Assembly: GCA_910890315.1 (NCBI GenBank)
Contig: CAJVGD010000005.1
Coordinates: 1,736,001 to 1,800,000 of the forward strand
Length of the DNA stretch: 64,000 nucleotides
Direction of reading: 5' to 3'
From: Serendipita indica DSM 11827
Lineage: Eukaryota; Basidiomycota; Agaricomycetes; Sebacinales; Serendipitaceae
Shown here: positions 23,729 through 35,459 of the stretch, piece by piece
How positions within the stretch are numbered: the first letter of the stretch is position 1
Layout of the letters: every line of letters starts with the position of its first letter
Notes under the pieces: generated by a model
What the model was told of the DNA's origin: nothing
Seen by the model: the letters and a program-made list of their open reading frames with translations, nothing else
The model's database searches: none
Position numbers and translations under genes: made by a program

Positions 23729-25217
23729 CTATGATGATGTCTCTTCAAGCTCCCCGAGTAAAAGCGTCGCGTCTTTGCTCCCAGTTAAGACTGTGAAAAG
23801 CCAATCAGAAGTTGTTACGCATAGAATGCACAACCTACTTATGGGCTCTTTAGGGTGAAAGTCGACACAGGTAACGGTGCCTTTGTGGCCAGGTAGCTTG
23901 TATCTATAAAGAGTTGGACATCCCGGCCTCTGAACCTAGGAGATTACTCACTGAATTTTGGTCGACTCCACATCCCACACCGTGACTGTGCGGTCAGCTC
24001 CGCCAACCGCTACCCTCGCACCGTTATCCGACCTCGACCACGCACCACGCAAGAGGGCGTTTTCGAATCCAGCGGGGGCACCTTTGACAACAGTGAGATG
24101 GTAGATTTTAGGCAGAAATGAGCAAAAAACCTTGTAGAACGCGATGAATACGGGTTGGAGACGAGCTGAATGGACGAATGTCGTGGATCAAGGTCTGTGA
24201 AGAAAGAGAGGGTGATAGAATATACGATCCTGTCTGGCATAAGAGAATGCCGAATCTAGATGATAAAGCGCTTACCATCGGGGGACAAGGAGATCGAGGT
24301 AGGTGTATCAGTGTGTCCACCCAAAGCCGAGACTTCTGCGCCTTTTCGCAGGTCGTACACCTGAGTAGAACGTCAACTTGCAGACAAAAACACGTGAAAG
24401 CATCGCTCACGTGAATCATGTTATCCAATGCACCAATATATACCGAGTTGCCATCGGGTCCCCAGCAGACTGCTGTTGCTGGGCATCCAATATCCCAAGT
24501 GGCGACAGGATGCTTGTTGCCTTCGACACCACCCTCCCATATTCTCACAGTTCGGTCATCCGCAGCACTGGCGAGAAGTTCGACACCAGCCCCAGCAATA
24601 GTGCGTGACAGGCCGTTGATGATACCGGTGTGGCCCCTGAGACGGCGCGCCCGTTGACCTGTTGTGAGGTCTGAGATGGCTAGCGTCTTGTCGGCTGATA
24701 CAGTATATAGATGCGAGGAAACGAGAGACCATTGTAGGTCGGTAATGGCTGTTTTGTGGAGATGGGGGAGTTGGCCATAGTTTGTCGACGGTGCATAGGT
24801 TCTCCATAGCGCTAACATGCTAAGACGCCGTACTCGGAGGAACTAGATGACTTACAGACTGAGCAGTCTGTTGAGCAGGCTGCAAGATTTTGGCCGGTAG
24901 GATCGAAGCGTGCGCTGAGAATTTCCGCCTGTGCTCAGCATCAGTATCTATACGAGTAATTTTGACTACAGGGTGGTCATGTGCGATTCGAACAAGAAGC
25001 CACGTACAGAATGGGCGCCTGTGAGTGCGACAATAGGGCTTTCAAGGGCACTTGTCCTTTTTACGGTCCTGAAAAGGAGAATTAGTTGCCTCTTATAGCT
25101 TTTTCCGAGACATACGGACCGGATGAGGGCCTGTTCTCGCGCGTTGGCAGGGACAGAGATTGCAATTTGGTTATTTGGAGGTGCTGCACCTTCTGTACGT
25201 CTTGTAAGTGCCTGCAT
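23729..25217 (-). CDS. SNRNP40: U5 snRNP 40-kDa WD40 protein (SNRNP40/Cwf17)
   Basis: Several short-intron exons encode a seven-bladed WD40 protein. Blocks seen in order are 'TSALESPIVALTGAH', 'SADKTLAISDLTTGQRARRL' and 'RGHTGIINGL', 'SAADDRTVRIWEGGVEGNK', 'CWGPDGNSVYIGALDNMI', 'VAVGGADRTVTVWDVESTK' and 'YKLPGHKGTVTCVDFHP'. The last intron ends at TCACAG and the final exon ends ELEETSS. The order and wording match the spliceosomal U5 40K protein, which contacts Prp8. The start is uncertain: the first in-frame ATG is at 25217, but the frame stays open upstream to 25316 without an ATG, so a 5' exon or a sequence error is possible. It is divergent from the first CCCH-array gene. Confidence 0.88.
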
Positions 25218-25382
25218 AATATGAAACTCTCCGCCAAATAGAGGGATGGATGCAGGTTCTGGATTCCGGTGGAGTTCAACTTTGTTCTCCGCCACTTTGG
25301 CCGTTGGTTTCGACACCGGATTCTAATTCTTAAACTACCAGACAATAAATCTGCACGGAGGAGACTGGTGACAGATTAATAC

Positions 25383-27166
25383 ATGGAAGACGCGACCCCA
25401 TTCGGCGACGCGTCTTTGTTGGATGCAGATGGCGTTTTGGAGCGGTGGTACGTGCTTCTACTTGTCTCGAGCTTTTTTCAACGCGTCAAAATAGGCGTGC
25501 TTCGACCATAAAGCAGGAAGGTGTGATCCTCTGTCTGCATGGCTTTTCAACCTCTAACAACGACACGATAGTGCTGTTAAATGCAATACTGAAAGAAAAT
25601 AAGGACTTGAAACAAAGACTTCAATCATTGGAACTGGAAAATTATTCCTTTCGGACGACAATTCAGGCAATGAAGGCTAGTGAGGAGGAAAGCTCAAAAG
25701 CCAAAGAACTGTTGCAAACAGAAATTTCGAATGCATCTCAGCGAATCTCTCAACTCGAGGTGACGAAGACTAAGAGCTCTCTGTACTGCGCTAACCCCGC
25801 GCAGGGCGATTCAAATTTGGTCCTCGCTTTGCTCGATGGCGACGGGTACATTTTCACTAAAGAGCTTTTGTCTCAAGGAGAATCTGGTGGAAGGGAAGCT
25901 GCTGTATGTTTCACCCGTTACGCCGCTTCCGTCACTAATGAGGCAAGTCGAGGCTCAGTACCGGAATTCTCCATCATCTTCGTGAACAACCCAATTTCCC
26001 ATCAAACCCTATTCTATGGACCATGATATTCCTGTCCAAGGATCGTCTGGAGCACGTACTTTCCAAATCCGTAAATCTCCTTCGCTGCGATTTGACATTT
26101 CCCTCTTACATTTTTGAAAGGACACCTGTAATCCACATCAATTTAAGCACTTCATCAAGGGTTTTTCTCAAGCGCACCCGCTATTTTCATTTGTAGAAGT
26201 CGGACTCTCCAAGGAAGCAGCGGACTATAAAATAAAAGGAAAGCTTACAAGCCAGTTGAGGCAATCAACTGACAATCAAGTAGATCACATGAACAAATTT
26301 ATTGGAATACACAAGGTTTACAAGGTCGTCGTTGGAGGTGGGTTTGGACATTCAGTTTGCGCAATCATTTACAGAAATCTAGTCGACCATGACAACGGTT
26401 ATAGTGCAGCCATAGCTGCAGAACTCACTGCTGGCTTCAAAGAGAAGTTGATTCTCCTGAGAGCTCATAACGTCGTTGCCCGCGACATTTCGTCCCTTAC
26501 TCTCACTACATTCAGCATCGATGGTCTCTTTATGCCTGACAAAATTACCATTTGTGACACGTCCTCGCCACGTATTGTTGACAACTATAACCAGAATAGC
26601 CTGGGTCTAGTCCCCGAAAGTTTACCCTCCCGACTCGCTGCACACAATAATCCTGGCAATGGTTCTTCGACAACTTCGAGTCCACGAACGAGAGAGGCGA
26701 AATTAGTAAGTTTCTATATATTAGGTCGACCTCTACTTAAAACGTCGTAGCCTAAACGTTTGCCTTTATTTCCATCCCTCTGTTTCTGACTAACTTTTCC
26801 AGTTGATCCACCAGCATGCAATCTGTTCTATATAACTGGAAAATGCAATAACATTGAGGTCAGATTCAAGACTATCCAATGACGGTTGGTAATATCCCAT
26901 ACAGAAATGCAAATTTGGTCATTACTACCAACTTTCGGATGCGCAGATCAAGCAGCTCGCTACTGGGGCCAAAAAGCAACCGTGCAAATACATGAATGAA
27001 GGCAAGTAGTTAGGTTGCGCACCTGAATCGTTCTGAGTCTCAAGCAGGAAAGGCATGCCACTTGGAAAACTGTATATTCGGACATGCATGCCCACAAGGA
27101 GCCAGGTGCTCGTTCTTAGCGGCTGGAAAGTGCAAGTTCAGAGGGCCAACCATGCATAATGTATGA
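25383..27166 (+). CDS. CCCH zinc-finger/DGDG-domain protein, array copy 1
   Basis: About ten exons. The order is an acidic start (MEDATPFGDASLLDADG), a coiled coil ('LKENKDLKQRLQSLELEN'), a domain beginning 'VLALLDGDGYIF' and including 'LWTMIFLSKDRLE', 'FIKGFSQAHPLFSFVEV' and 'VDHDNGYSAAI', then CCCH fingers ('CKFGHYYQLSDAQIKQL', 'CIFGHACPQGARCSF', 'GKCKFRGPTMHN'). I place it in the basidiomycete family often labelled DUF7923; the fingers suggest RNA binding, but no function is established. Odd introns: the one at 26239-26283 begins GA (GAAAGC) and is 45 nt without a stop, and that at 27002-27047 begins GC. Divergent from SNRNP40. Confidence 0.82.
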
Positions 27167-27426
27167 TACAGGCAAGGACCCGTCATGGAGGAACAAGATT
27201 AGGCTTCGCTGCCCCGGAAGGAACCCAAGGGCCTTGTACTCATATGCTGTTCTATAATGCCCACTTTGTGACATAATGAACGATTTTGAGGCGAAAGAGC
27301 GATCTATGTAACTCTAACTCATTCCGTTCCTTGCTCGCGCGAGGTTGTCCTCCGCCACGTCCGCTCGCCTGGCGAGTTGTATTCTCCTCGTAGACTCTCA
27401 AACACCAGAACTTATTGAGAATCAAT

Positions 27427-29170
27427 ATGGATGAAAACATTGGCTCTGATCTACAGCAAGAATGGTACAGCTCGCCAGTTTTGATACCGTTCTGCCCTCT
27501 TACGGCCTTGGTACAGGCTCGAGATACACGACAGGCACGAGAGTGTGTCTGGGGTTATATCACATGAAGACAGCTAATGGTTTCCAGATGTCATACTCCG
27601 AATCCTGGAAGAGAATCGAGTGCTTCATGACAAAGTGGAACAGTTAGAGTCCGAAAAGTTTACCCTTCAAAAAGCGTTTTCGAAGTTGAGGCAGGAAGTT
27701 GAGGATAGCGAGTCAGCAAAGCGAGACCTTCAATCCAAGCTAGCGTCCCTGACGCATAGGGAGGAGGCGAGCATCCACCCAAAGCCACTCTTTACTCTGA
27801 CATTCTCTAGGAAATTGTCCTTACTTTACTCGATGGAGATGGTTACATCTTCGACAGAACACTCTTATGCAAAGGAGAATCTGGAGGACGAGAAGCCGCG
27901 GTTTGAATCCTCCTGGGATATAAAGCATCACTGATACTCAATGTAGCAAATACTCACAAACGGAATAATGAGATACATCGCGAAGCAGCCTGATAGACCA
28001 TCTCAAGTTGTTCTATGGACGATGTGGTTTCTATCCAGGGAGAAACTAGAAGCAACACTCGTCAGATCTGTACATCCAAGTCACCGTTTTGTATCTAGAC
28101 TGACGGCCCTCAAGGGTGTATGCTCTCAGGAGCAGTTTCGATACTTTATGAAAGGCTTCTCAAGCGCACATCCTCTCTTCTCAGTGGTTGACGTTTCAGA
28201 TGGGAAAGAAGCCGCAGACGCCAAAATACGAGGTGTCTAGTTTCACGCAACTCATCTTACACTGACGGCGCCACAGAGCACTTACGGAAATTTATCAAGC
28301 ACAGAAGCTTCTATCGCGTGATACTGGGAGGCATGATCATTTCCACCACTATTATTTAGCTTTCTGATCCCATTCATCTAGTTGACCATGATAACGGTTA
28401 CGATGTGGCGATTTCCGCTGAGATGACGAACGGTTATGCGAATCGAATGGTACTCCTCCGGGCTCATTCCAATATTGCCAGACAAATAGAAGCTCTACAA
28501 CTCGGTAGTATGTCTATCGATGACCTTTTCCTGGTGGATGGCCTGGGCCCGGGCCCAAGCAGTGTAGTCTTACCGCAACGCGATCCATGGTCTAGTTTCA
28601 AGACAAGAGCATATGCCTCACCAGTCATGGAGAAAAGAAAATCTGTTTATGGTTCCCCTCCGTCTCCAATCGATACCTTGGCTTCCTGGAGAAGAGACAA
28701 AGCCCCTGTAAGCTCCCTTGCGCAAAAACTAGCGAATTAACATTTAATGCTCTGCAGACCCGTAAGGGATAGAATAACACAGGTTTTCTTCTGATCAATC
28801 TCAACTCGCGTAGGTGATCCGGCACCTTGCCATGCCTTCTACCTCACCAAACGATGCTGCGATAAGGTGTGTTCGCAGCGTTGCACGAGGATACCATCCC
28901 TCATCCATCTAGGACTGTCCTTATGGACATGATTATGAACTCTCAGAGCAGGAACTTCAAAAACTTATTCAATGGGCAAGAGCCCAGCCCTGCAGCTACG
29001 CGACCGAAGGTACGTTGGCGAAGAGCTCCCCTTGCTACTACTTATTCAGCATAGGCGAACGCTGTCCGCGCTTGGATTGCATATACGGACATAAGTGCTC
29101 CAGAGGTTCGGACTGCCCTTTCCGGTGGAATGGAACCTGCAAGTTTACTGGTCCTGATTCGCACGATTGA
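27427..29170 (+). CDS. CCCH zinc-finger/DGDG-domain protein, array copy 2
   Basis: Same layout and intron positions as copy 1: MDENIGSDLQQEW start, coiled coil ('ILEENRVLHDKVEQLESEKF'), 'IVLTLLDGDGYIFDRTLLCK', 'FMKGFSSAHPLFSVVDV', 'VDHDNGYDVAISAEM', a Pro/Ser linker, then fingers 'CPYGHDYELSEQELQKL' and 'CIYGHKCSRGSDCPF' with 'GTCKFTGPDSHD' at the end. The intron after the coiled coil (27764-27810, 47 nt) has no GT: it starts GAGGCG and ends CTCTAG, exactly where copies 1 and 3 have GT-AG introns. The intron at 28331-28381 starts GC. The intron before the fingers is about 120 nt and holds an extra short open stretch, so that junction is less sure. Confidence 0.8.
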
Positions 29171-29203
29171 AGCATGTGCTTTTCAATTTACTGATGGAAT
29201 ATT

Positions 29204-29220
29204 ATTGGCTCTGATCTACA
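29204..29220 (+). repeat. 17-bp remnant of a duplicated array unit
   Basis: Seventeen bases beginning ATTGGCTCTGATC are identical to 27439-27455 in the first exon of copy 2, 1,765 bp upstream, close to the spacing of the array genes. Here the match sits in the 5' flank of copy 3, whose own start (29397) lies downstream with different sequence. It looks like the edge of an old tandem duplication. Confidence 0.6.
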
Positions 29221-29396
29221 CCGCTGGTTAGGAGAGAGGCCTTCTGGTCAGCCCAAAATGTGTACGCGGTGCGGAGCCGTCGAGGCAGCTAGGCGCCTGG
29301 CTGGTTGTCCCATTTCTTCGCTCACTCAAACCCGACCACATTATCGACTTCAGAAGTGCTTTCCCGTCATTCTGCTCATATTATAGGACTAAATCA

Positions 29397-31191
29397 ATGG
29401 ATCCTGGAATACAAATGCATCATGTCGAATCTGGCGGAGATCCGCTGGCACAATGGTGAGCTATCTGTGGGTTCACCTTCATATTTAACAATTGTAGGAA
29501 TATATCTGTCAACGCTATCGATGGTACGTTCTCCACCGCAATGGAGACTGGCTAACGTCTTGCCAGTCCTTATTCGCAAGCTTGTCCAAGAAAACGCTGA
29601 ACTTAAGGCGAAGATTGAAGACCAGGAGTTCCAGAACTATACTTTGACGACCGCATTGAGTACGACTCGTTCGTCGTTCCGAGAAAAGGAGAGCCTGGCC
29701 AAGTCTTTGGAGGTGAAACTAGAAGAGATTCAGCGTGAAGTCACAATTTCAAATGCTAGAAGCCAAGTAAGCGCTTTGATTTATTAATAAAGTTATGAAG
29801 GGTCTCATGGGTCGCCTAGGCTGAGCGAAATCTGGTCATGACACTGATTGACGGTGATGGATACATCTTTGACCGTGAACTTCTGACCAGAGGTGAAGAT
29901 GGAGGAAGGGATGCAGCGGTTTGTCTTACTCGCCCATTAGCGAACTTTGCCTCACTACCAAAAGAAAATTTTGAGCAATGGAGTGATGAAGCATCTGTCC
30001 AAAGAAGCAAATAGGCCAGCTTCGCCTGATCTATGGACCATGATATTCTTATCCAAGGACAAGCTCGAAGCGGTTCTTTCACGCTCGGTTGGTTCATTTA
30101 CCCTCAATTAGGAGTCACTTCTAATCAGACTAGAGTACTTGCACCGCAGAGCAATTCCGTTTATTTATCAAAGGGTTCTCTCAAGCACAATCTCTCTTCT
30201 CCTTTGTTGAAGTTGGTCCCTCCAAGGAAGCTGCGGATCACAAGATCAAAGGTGCTCGACTAGAAGGTGCTACTACTCCTTACTGACATTGTTGCAGAGC
30301 ATTTGAGCAAGTTTATTGGAAATCCGAAGATATTCAGGGTGATCCTAGGAGGTACGCATCTATAGTTGACTATGCGAGAATCTGAACCGGTGAAAAGTGG
30401 ATCATGATAATGGATACAGCTCTGCGATATCTTCAGCTATGACCAACGACCCTGATCAGAGGCTCGTGCTCTTGCAAGCTCACCCAGACATTGCTAGGGA
30501 CATCGCCGCGCTAAACCTCCCAATGTTCTCAATAGATACGCTCTTCAAAGTGGATAAGCTTACGACCCAGGCACCTTCGCCTCCTACTTCGGTGCCGACT
30601 CAGGTGGCCATTGTAGCAGGGTCTTATGCTGCGGTAGCTGGTCCCCCTAAGAGTCCTCCAGCTAGTGTGGCAGTCACAATCAAGAAGATTACGTATAGTC
30701 CCGAGAAGAACACGATTGGTTGGACTAAAGGAGCAATAGTACGCTCGCCCTGTTGTCCTATACTCTACTGACATCCTGATAGAAACGTGAGTGAACCTTT
30801 GGTTACTAATTACCTGCTTGACGCATCGATAGGAAATCCTCCACCTTGTAACGCACATTATTTGATTGGATACTGTAATTCCCCAGTGCGTATTAGAAGT
30901 GCTCCACTCCATATGCTGACAGGAACATGTAGGATTGCAAGTATGGTCACAACTACGAGCTGTCACATGCAGAACTCTCGCAACTCGCTCTGGGAGCGAA
31001 ACAACAGCCTTGCCACTATGCCAACGACAGTGAGTATACCGACTGGAATTTTCCTAGTGACGAAGCCTGGGATAGATCAAACGTGCTGGGTTGAGAACTG
31101 TATCTATGGGCATGAATGCCCTAGAGGACGTAACTGCACATATCTCTCAAGAAAGACGTGCAAGTTCATTGGGAAAGGAATGCATGATTAA
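29397..31191 (+). CDS. CCCH zinc-finger/DGDG-domain protein, array copy 3
   Basis: Starts at ATG 29397 (MDPGIQMHHVESGGDPLAQW); this start is chosen because it gives the same intron phases as copy 1 into the coiled coil ('LIRKLVQENAELKAKIED'). The DGDG domain follows ('LVMTLIDGDGYIFDRELL', 'KILSNGVMKHLSKEANR', 'FRLFIKGFSQAQSLFSF', 'VDHDNGYSSAISSAM'). A Pro/Thr/Val-rich linker then leads to fingers 'CKYGHNYELSHAELSQL', 'CIYGHECPRGRNCTYL' and 'TCKFIGKGMHD'. All introns I could place are GT-AG or consistent with it. Function unknown; RNA binding inferred from the fingers. Confidence 0.8.
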
Positions 31192-31363
31192 TTTGTGTAG
31201 TTTCCCAATGAGAATATACCATTCAATTCTGAACCCCGTTGGTGAAGGGCCGAACAGGGCGGCCAGCTCTTTCCCGACCACAGCCGTTCTCCCCAGTCTG
31301 CAGCTCGGAGCTAGACTCCTGCACTCTTTATTTACCAAGAAACTCGTTACAGTACGATATATC

Positions 31364-33021
31364 ATGTCCCATCACGATCTTTGCTCGACGCCCACAACAC
31401 GCCCCCTCGACAACTGCATCCAACGCTGGAACCATGCGACCAAAGAACAGGAAAATATCCTCAATGATCTCGTGACTCGAAATTTGGAACTTGAAGCCCG
31501 AAATGCCGAACTTGAGAAACAAATCAAGAAGCTGGAATGGCGCCTCCGGAGTGACCAGGCCGCGGCAGACGCCAAGGAGAAGGTACTCATAGGCGAGATT
31601 GACTTCTTACGCAGCGAGCAGGAGAGCTTCAAGGCAAGTATTCTTTGGTTATGTCGAGCCCGCCTGACTCAGCACCGGGTTCCATAGTCCGAAAATCCCC
31701 TCATAGCGTGCCTTTTGGACGGGGATGGATGCATCTTCTCCGAACAATATCTTTGCCAAGGCTACGAGGGGGGCATTCAGGCGGCCCAGGCATTGTCAGA
31801 GGGACTGACAAGATACCTGCGCACATCGAAGCAACGAATGCCTACCGGCTGCCGCATCTTGACCATGCTTTTCCTCTCCAAGAGTGGAATGGAGGCTGTC
31901 TTATGCCGAAATGTCGGTCTCTCGTCACCAGTCTTGCCTGACTAACTCCCGGTAGCACATTTGCACGCTGGAGCAATTCAGAGCATTTATGACAGGATTC
32001 GGTACTGCACATCCACTCTTCTCTGTAGTAGATGTAGGGATGGGAAAGGAGGCTGCCGACTTCAAGATGCGTGGTAGGTTGAGGCTGTCTTGCTCGAGCT
32101 GGGTAGCTTATAGCTCTAGACTATCTCAAGGTATTTGTGCGTCTCCCTCAGACGTTTAGGGTATTCTTCGGTGGTTAGTACACACAACTGGGCTCCACTC
32201 TTCCTCACATCAGCTCAGGCGGACACGATAACGGCTATGGACCATGTCTGACGGAATTGAAAACCGAAGGACTTCAGGAAAAGATTGTGGTCCTTCAATC
32301 TTACACGCAGCTAGCGCGTGAAATTGCGTTGTTGAAGCTACCAGATTTGATGATCCCAGATCTTTTCATGCCGGAAAAGCTAGAAAGGAGACCAGCGTTT
32401 GCTCACATGCATGCAAACACAGATCCTACGCCGACTTCGGACACTCTCTACGCCGGCTCTTTCAAGAGTCAGAAGAAGAAGCGAGGCAAGAAGCGCAATG
32501 TGCTCTCCATCTCTTCCATCGACGAAATTATAATTTCTTCCCCAGTATGTGCCAGAGCGGCCTCGCAAATGTTCACACTAACTCTTCCTTTAGGCCACCG
32601 GGGCATCTTCAATATCGCAAACAGATGAATCCGAGACAAGGCTTCCTTGCCTCGCACATCATTACTCCCCCCGTGGCTGCTTAAACTTTGTTACTTGTCG
32701 CTATGACCATAGTGATGAGCTAGATGCTACGCAGGAAGAGCAAATGAAAGATCTTGCACGTTGTACCCCATGCGAATATGTGAACGAAGGTGCGGGCAAT
32801 TTCGATCGGTGCTCTCTGGCTGATGACACTCCAGGTCGTGAGTGCCCTTCGGCAGGTATGTATTATGCTTCGCTCCTCTGAATAGCTATTCATTCTTTGT
32901 AGTTTGTCATTATGGCCACAAATGCCCCCGTGGATCACGCTGCCAGGACTACCTTATCGGTGTCTGCAAATTCGTGGGCCTTATGATGCACCAGGACGAA
33001 GAGATTATCGACATGATCTGA
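31364..33021 (+). CDS. CCCH zinc-finger/DGDG-domain protein, array copy 4 (diverged)
   Basis: The most different copy. Its coiled coil is encoded with the start in one exon (MSHHDLCSTPTTRPLDN, then 'EARNAELEKQIKKLEWRLRS'), so the two short 5' introns of the others are absent. A GC-AG intron (31634-31687) leads to 'LIACLLDGDGCIFSEQYL', 'RILTMLFLSKSGMEAVL', 'FRAFMTGFGTAHPLFSVVDV' and 'GGHDNGYGPCLTELK'. A basic linker with a KKKRGKKR-type cluster (possible nuclear signal) precedes the fingers ('CRYDHSDELDATQE', 'CHYGHKCPRGSRCQDY', 'GVCKFVGLMMHQ'). Copy 4 looks like the ancestral or most constrained member, but this is inference. The next gene starts 233 bp downstream. Confidence 0.8.
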
Positions 33022-33254
33022 CTCCGTTTATTGAGGGTAGTCCTTTCCCTTTGACGGTTTTTGGTTGCGTGCCGGAGCTCTCCTTTTGTTGCCTCTACTC
33101 TGTATTTCTATCACCTTTGTCACTGCTATCTACCAGCTCTCTGGTGTCGTATGTACCCTGAAACGTTACATGCCGATTCGCCGTGTTGGAATGGAGCGGA
33201 GCCTGGCTTTGTCCACCAACCTTGCTTTCACCGACAACAAGGCCGCAACTCTAA

Positions 33255-35459
33255 ATGGCGAAAAAGAAGAAATCTAGACCACCAGTTGACTCCAATGCAT
33301 CAGCAGAACTTTCGGTTCCTCCTGCACCAAAGCCGGTTGTTGATCCAAAGTGGGTGTGGCCACCCTTTCCGAGCCCGCCAGAGGGCGTCACGATCATTGG
33401 ATTTCATCAATTCGAACCAAAGGGTATCGTTGTCAGTCTAGGGGATGAGCCAGAAGTCGACGGCGAGGGCATTCGCACCGTCGAGTTGCTCGCCCGCCAC
33501 ACCGTCGGCGGTGGAGGACATCGGAAAGCCAAAGTGAAGAAGGGTCCATTTGCAGACATCACGGATGAAGAGCTCAGAAAGCTTACATGGGATAAGAGAT
33601 GGGAGCTCGGTGAGCATCTCAGAAAGGCGCAACCGATGGATCCGTGAGTCTTTCTGAGCGTAAGGCGAGCTTAGTGAAACTTTATGCTCAGAATGGAACC
33701 GCTGGAGGAGAGATTCAAGCAATCCGTTCAGCAGTTTCTGCCAAATAGACAATGGGATCCTAGTCGGCAGCAGTTGTGGGACCAGGTTCGTGCTGCAATA
33801 CATTTTGCTTGTATCTGACTTCTTTGCTCACAGTGGCGCCTGTACGTCGGGATCATTTCTGGAGTGAAGAAACCGCAAGGCCGCAAATCGCGGCTCCCAG
33901 AGGATGACGAGCGGCCATTGGTAGAATTGAATCCAGGTCTGGAAGACGATATGAGCGAGGAGGAAGACTTAATGGAGGTCGACTCTCAAACTCCAATTGA
34001 AGGCCAAGTGGAAGAAGGTGATGCCAGAAGGCTCCAAGAACGTCTTGCCCGTGATTATGCTAAGTATGAGAGGATGATTGCCGCAAAGGACGAGCGCACC
34101 TTGTTTTGGGTGACCGAGCCGGAGAAGGCAACCAAGATCTTCCTTTCATCTCATTTCCGTGACAGAGGACTTATGTGGTGCGTATTATTGGTTCAATTCA
34201 CACTTATACCCATTATGCACAGGAGCGAGCCTCAAGCGCGGGATATGCCACTACTCCTCTGCTTCTACCTGAGCTTCGTCCTTCGCAACAAGATGTTTCC
34301 CGAGAAGGACTTTGTTCGTGGATACGAAAAGGCTCTTGTCGTTGCACAACGTGCATGCAGCGAGCTTCTTTATACCTTTCGCATCTCTCGCGCTTTGCCC
34401 GATAAATGGGGGCACGCTTGCAAGAACCAGTGGGGCCAAAAGTACCATCATCCATTTGAGCTCTACTTCATCAACTCCTCTCAGGCCAATCATTCCGATG
34501 GTGGATTGGTCGAACCACATATCGAGCACGAAGCGAAGCTTGTGGCCGCAAACTATGATCTAGGAGACCAAGAAGTGGAAGAAAAGGGAGATGTGAACAA
34601 TTCATCAAACGATGGATCTGCAAATGAGGCATTCCTCGAAGAAGTCACTGCAGAAGATATTGAGCCGGTCTCTGTTCCGATCGAGGAGTCTCCAGCCATT
34701 GAACAAAACCACGAAGCAGCAGCAGAAATCGAGCCAACCAAAGCCCCGTCTGTTTCAGGCTGGGGGGATTGGGATGCAGACTTTGATCCTTCACGCGCCT
34801 CTGACCTCGCGAGGAACTGGGGAATGCAAGACGAGATAGTTGAAGACACCGTCGAGAATGCGTGGGGTGAGATTGTCCTCGAAAAACTCACCGATGTCGT
34901 CGATGAAACCCTTGCATCCTCGCTGATTCGATCCGCGATCCCTATCCGTGCAGAGAAATCAACGCGGCGCATCATCGACATCCTCCCACCTGACCCCACT
35001 TCGTCAAACCCAATGACGGCATCGCTGGCAACACTCGTCCTTCAGCCATGGCCGATACCGGACACAGACCCTGATGCACTTGTCCAGCCACCCGTGATGA
35101 TTGATATGGACCCCGAAGATGCAGTCGTGCAAGCATCAAAGCGCAAGGCGCGCTCCTTTGATCCTTCTAAGCACGATATACGCGTGTATATCCACAAGGA
35201 GGCTGCATCTGAGTGCAAAGTCGGCATGGGGGTCGGTGCGGTTTGGGTCCAGGTTGACAAGCGGGTCGAACCAAAGGATGACGAGGAAGAGGCGGGAGAG
35301 GGAAAAAGAAAGAAAGGCAAGAGTAGTGATGACGAGTGGTGGTACGTGGAGAGGCTAGAGTGGGCTATTCCAGGGTATTGGACCGTCGGTGAGGCTCACC
35401 GTGATTTTACTCGTCACGAAAATCACCCAGAGTACGCGTACGCTGGGTTCAGCGACTAG
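33255..35459 (+). CDS. Arb1-like protein (Argonaute siRNA chaperone subunit), tentative
   Basis: Four exons (33255-33643, about 33692-33785, 33833-34178, 34224-35459) give roughly 690 aa, hydrophilic and without membrane segments. A Lys-rich start (MAKKKKSRPP) is followed by a region where 'RQWDPSRQQLWDQWRLYVGI', 'FLSSHFRDRG' and 'LSFVLRNKMFPEKDF' lie in the order of the Arb1 family (basic helix, FLSS block, N-terminal part of the ARC-subunit domain). The acidic middle contains Trp-Gly motifs (GWGDW, NWGMQ, AWGE) of the kind that bind Argonaute pockets. A Trp-rich C-terminal segment ends the protein. Arb1 in fission yeast binds Argonaute and restrains slicing. The identification is by eye and moderate. 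The third intron is 45 nt and stop-free. Confidence 0.5.

Noticed and set aside
25383-33021. Reading the four array genes as one large gene
   Set aside because: Each copy has its own ATG, full domain order and stop codon, with a short spacer between units.
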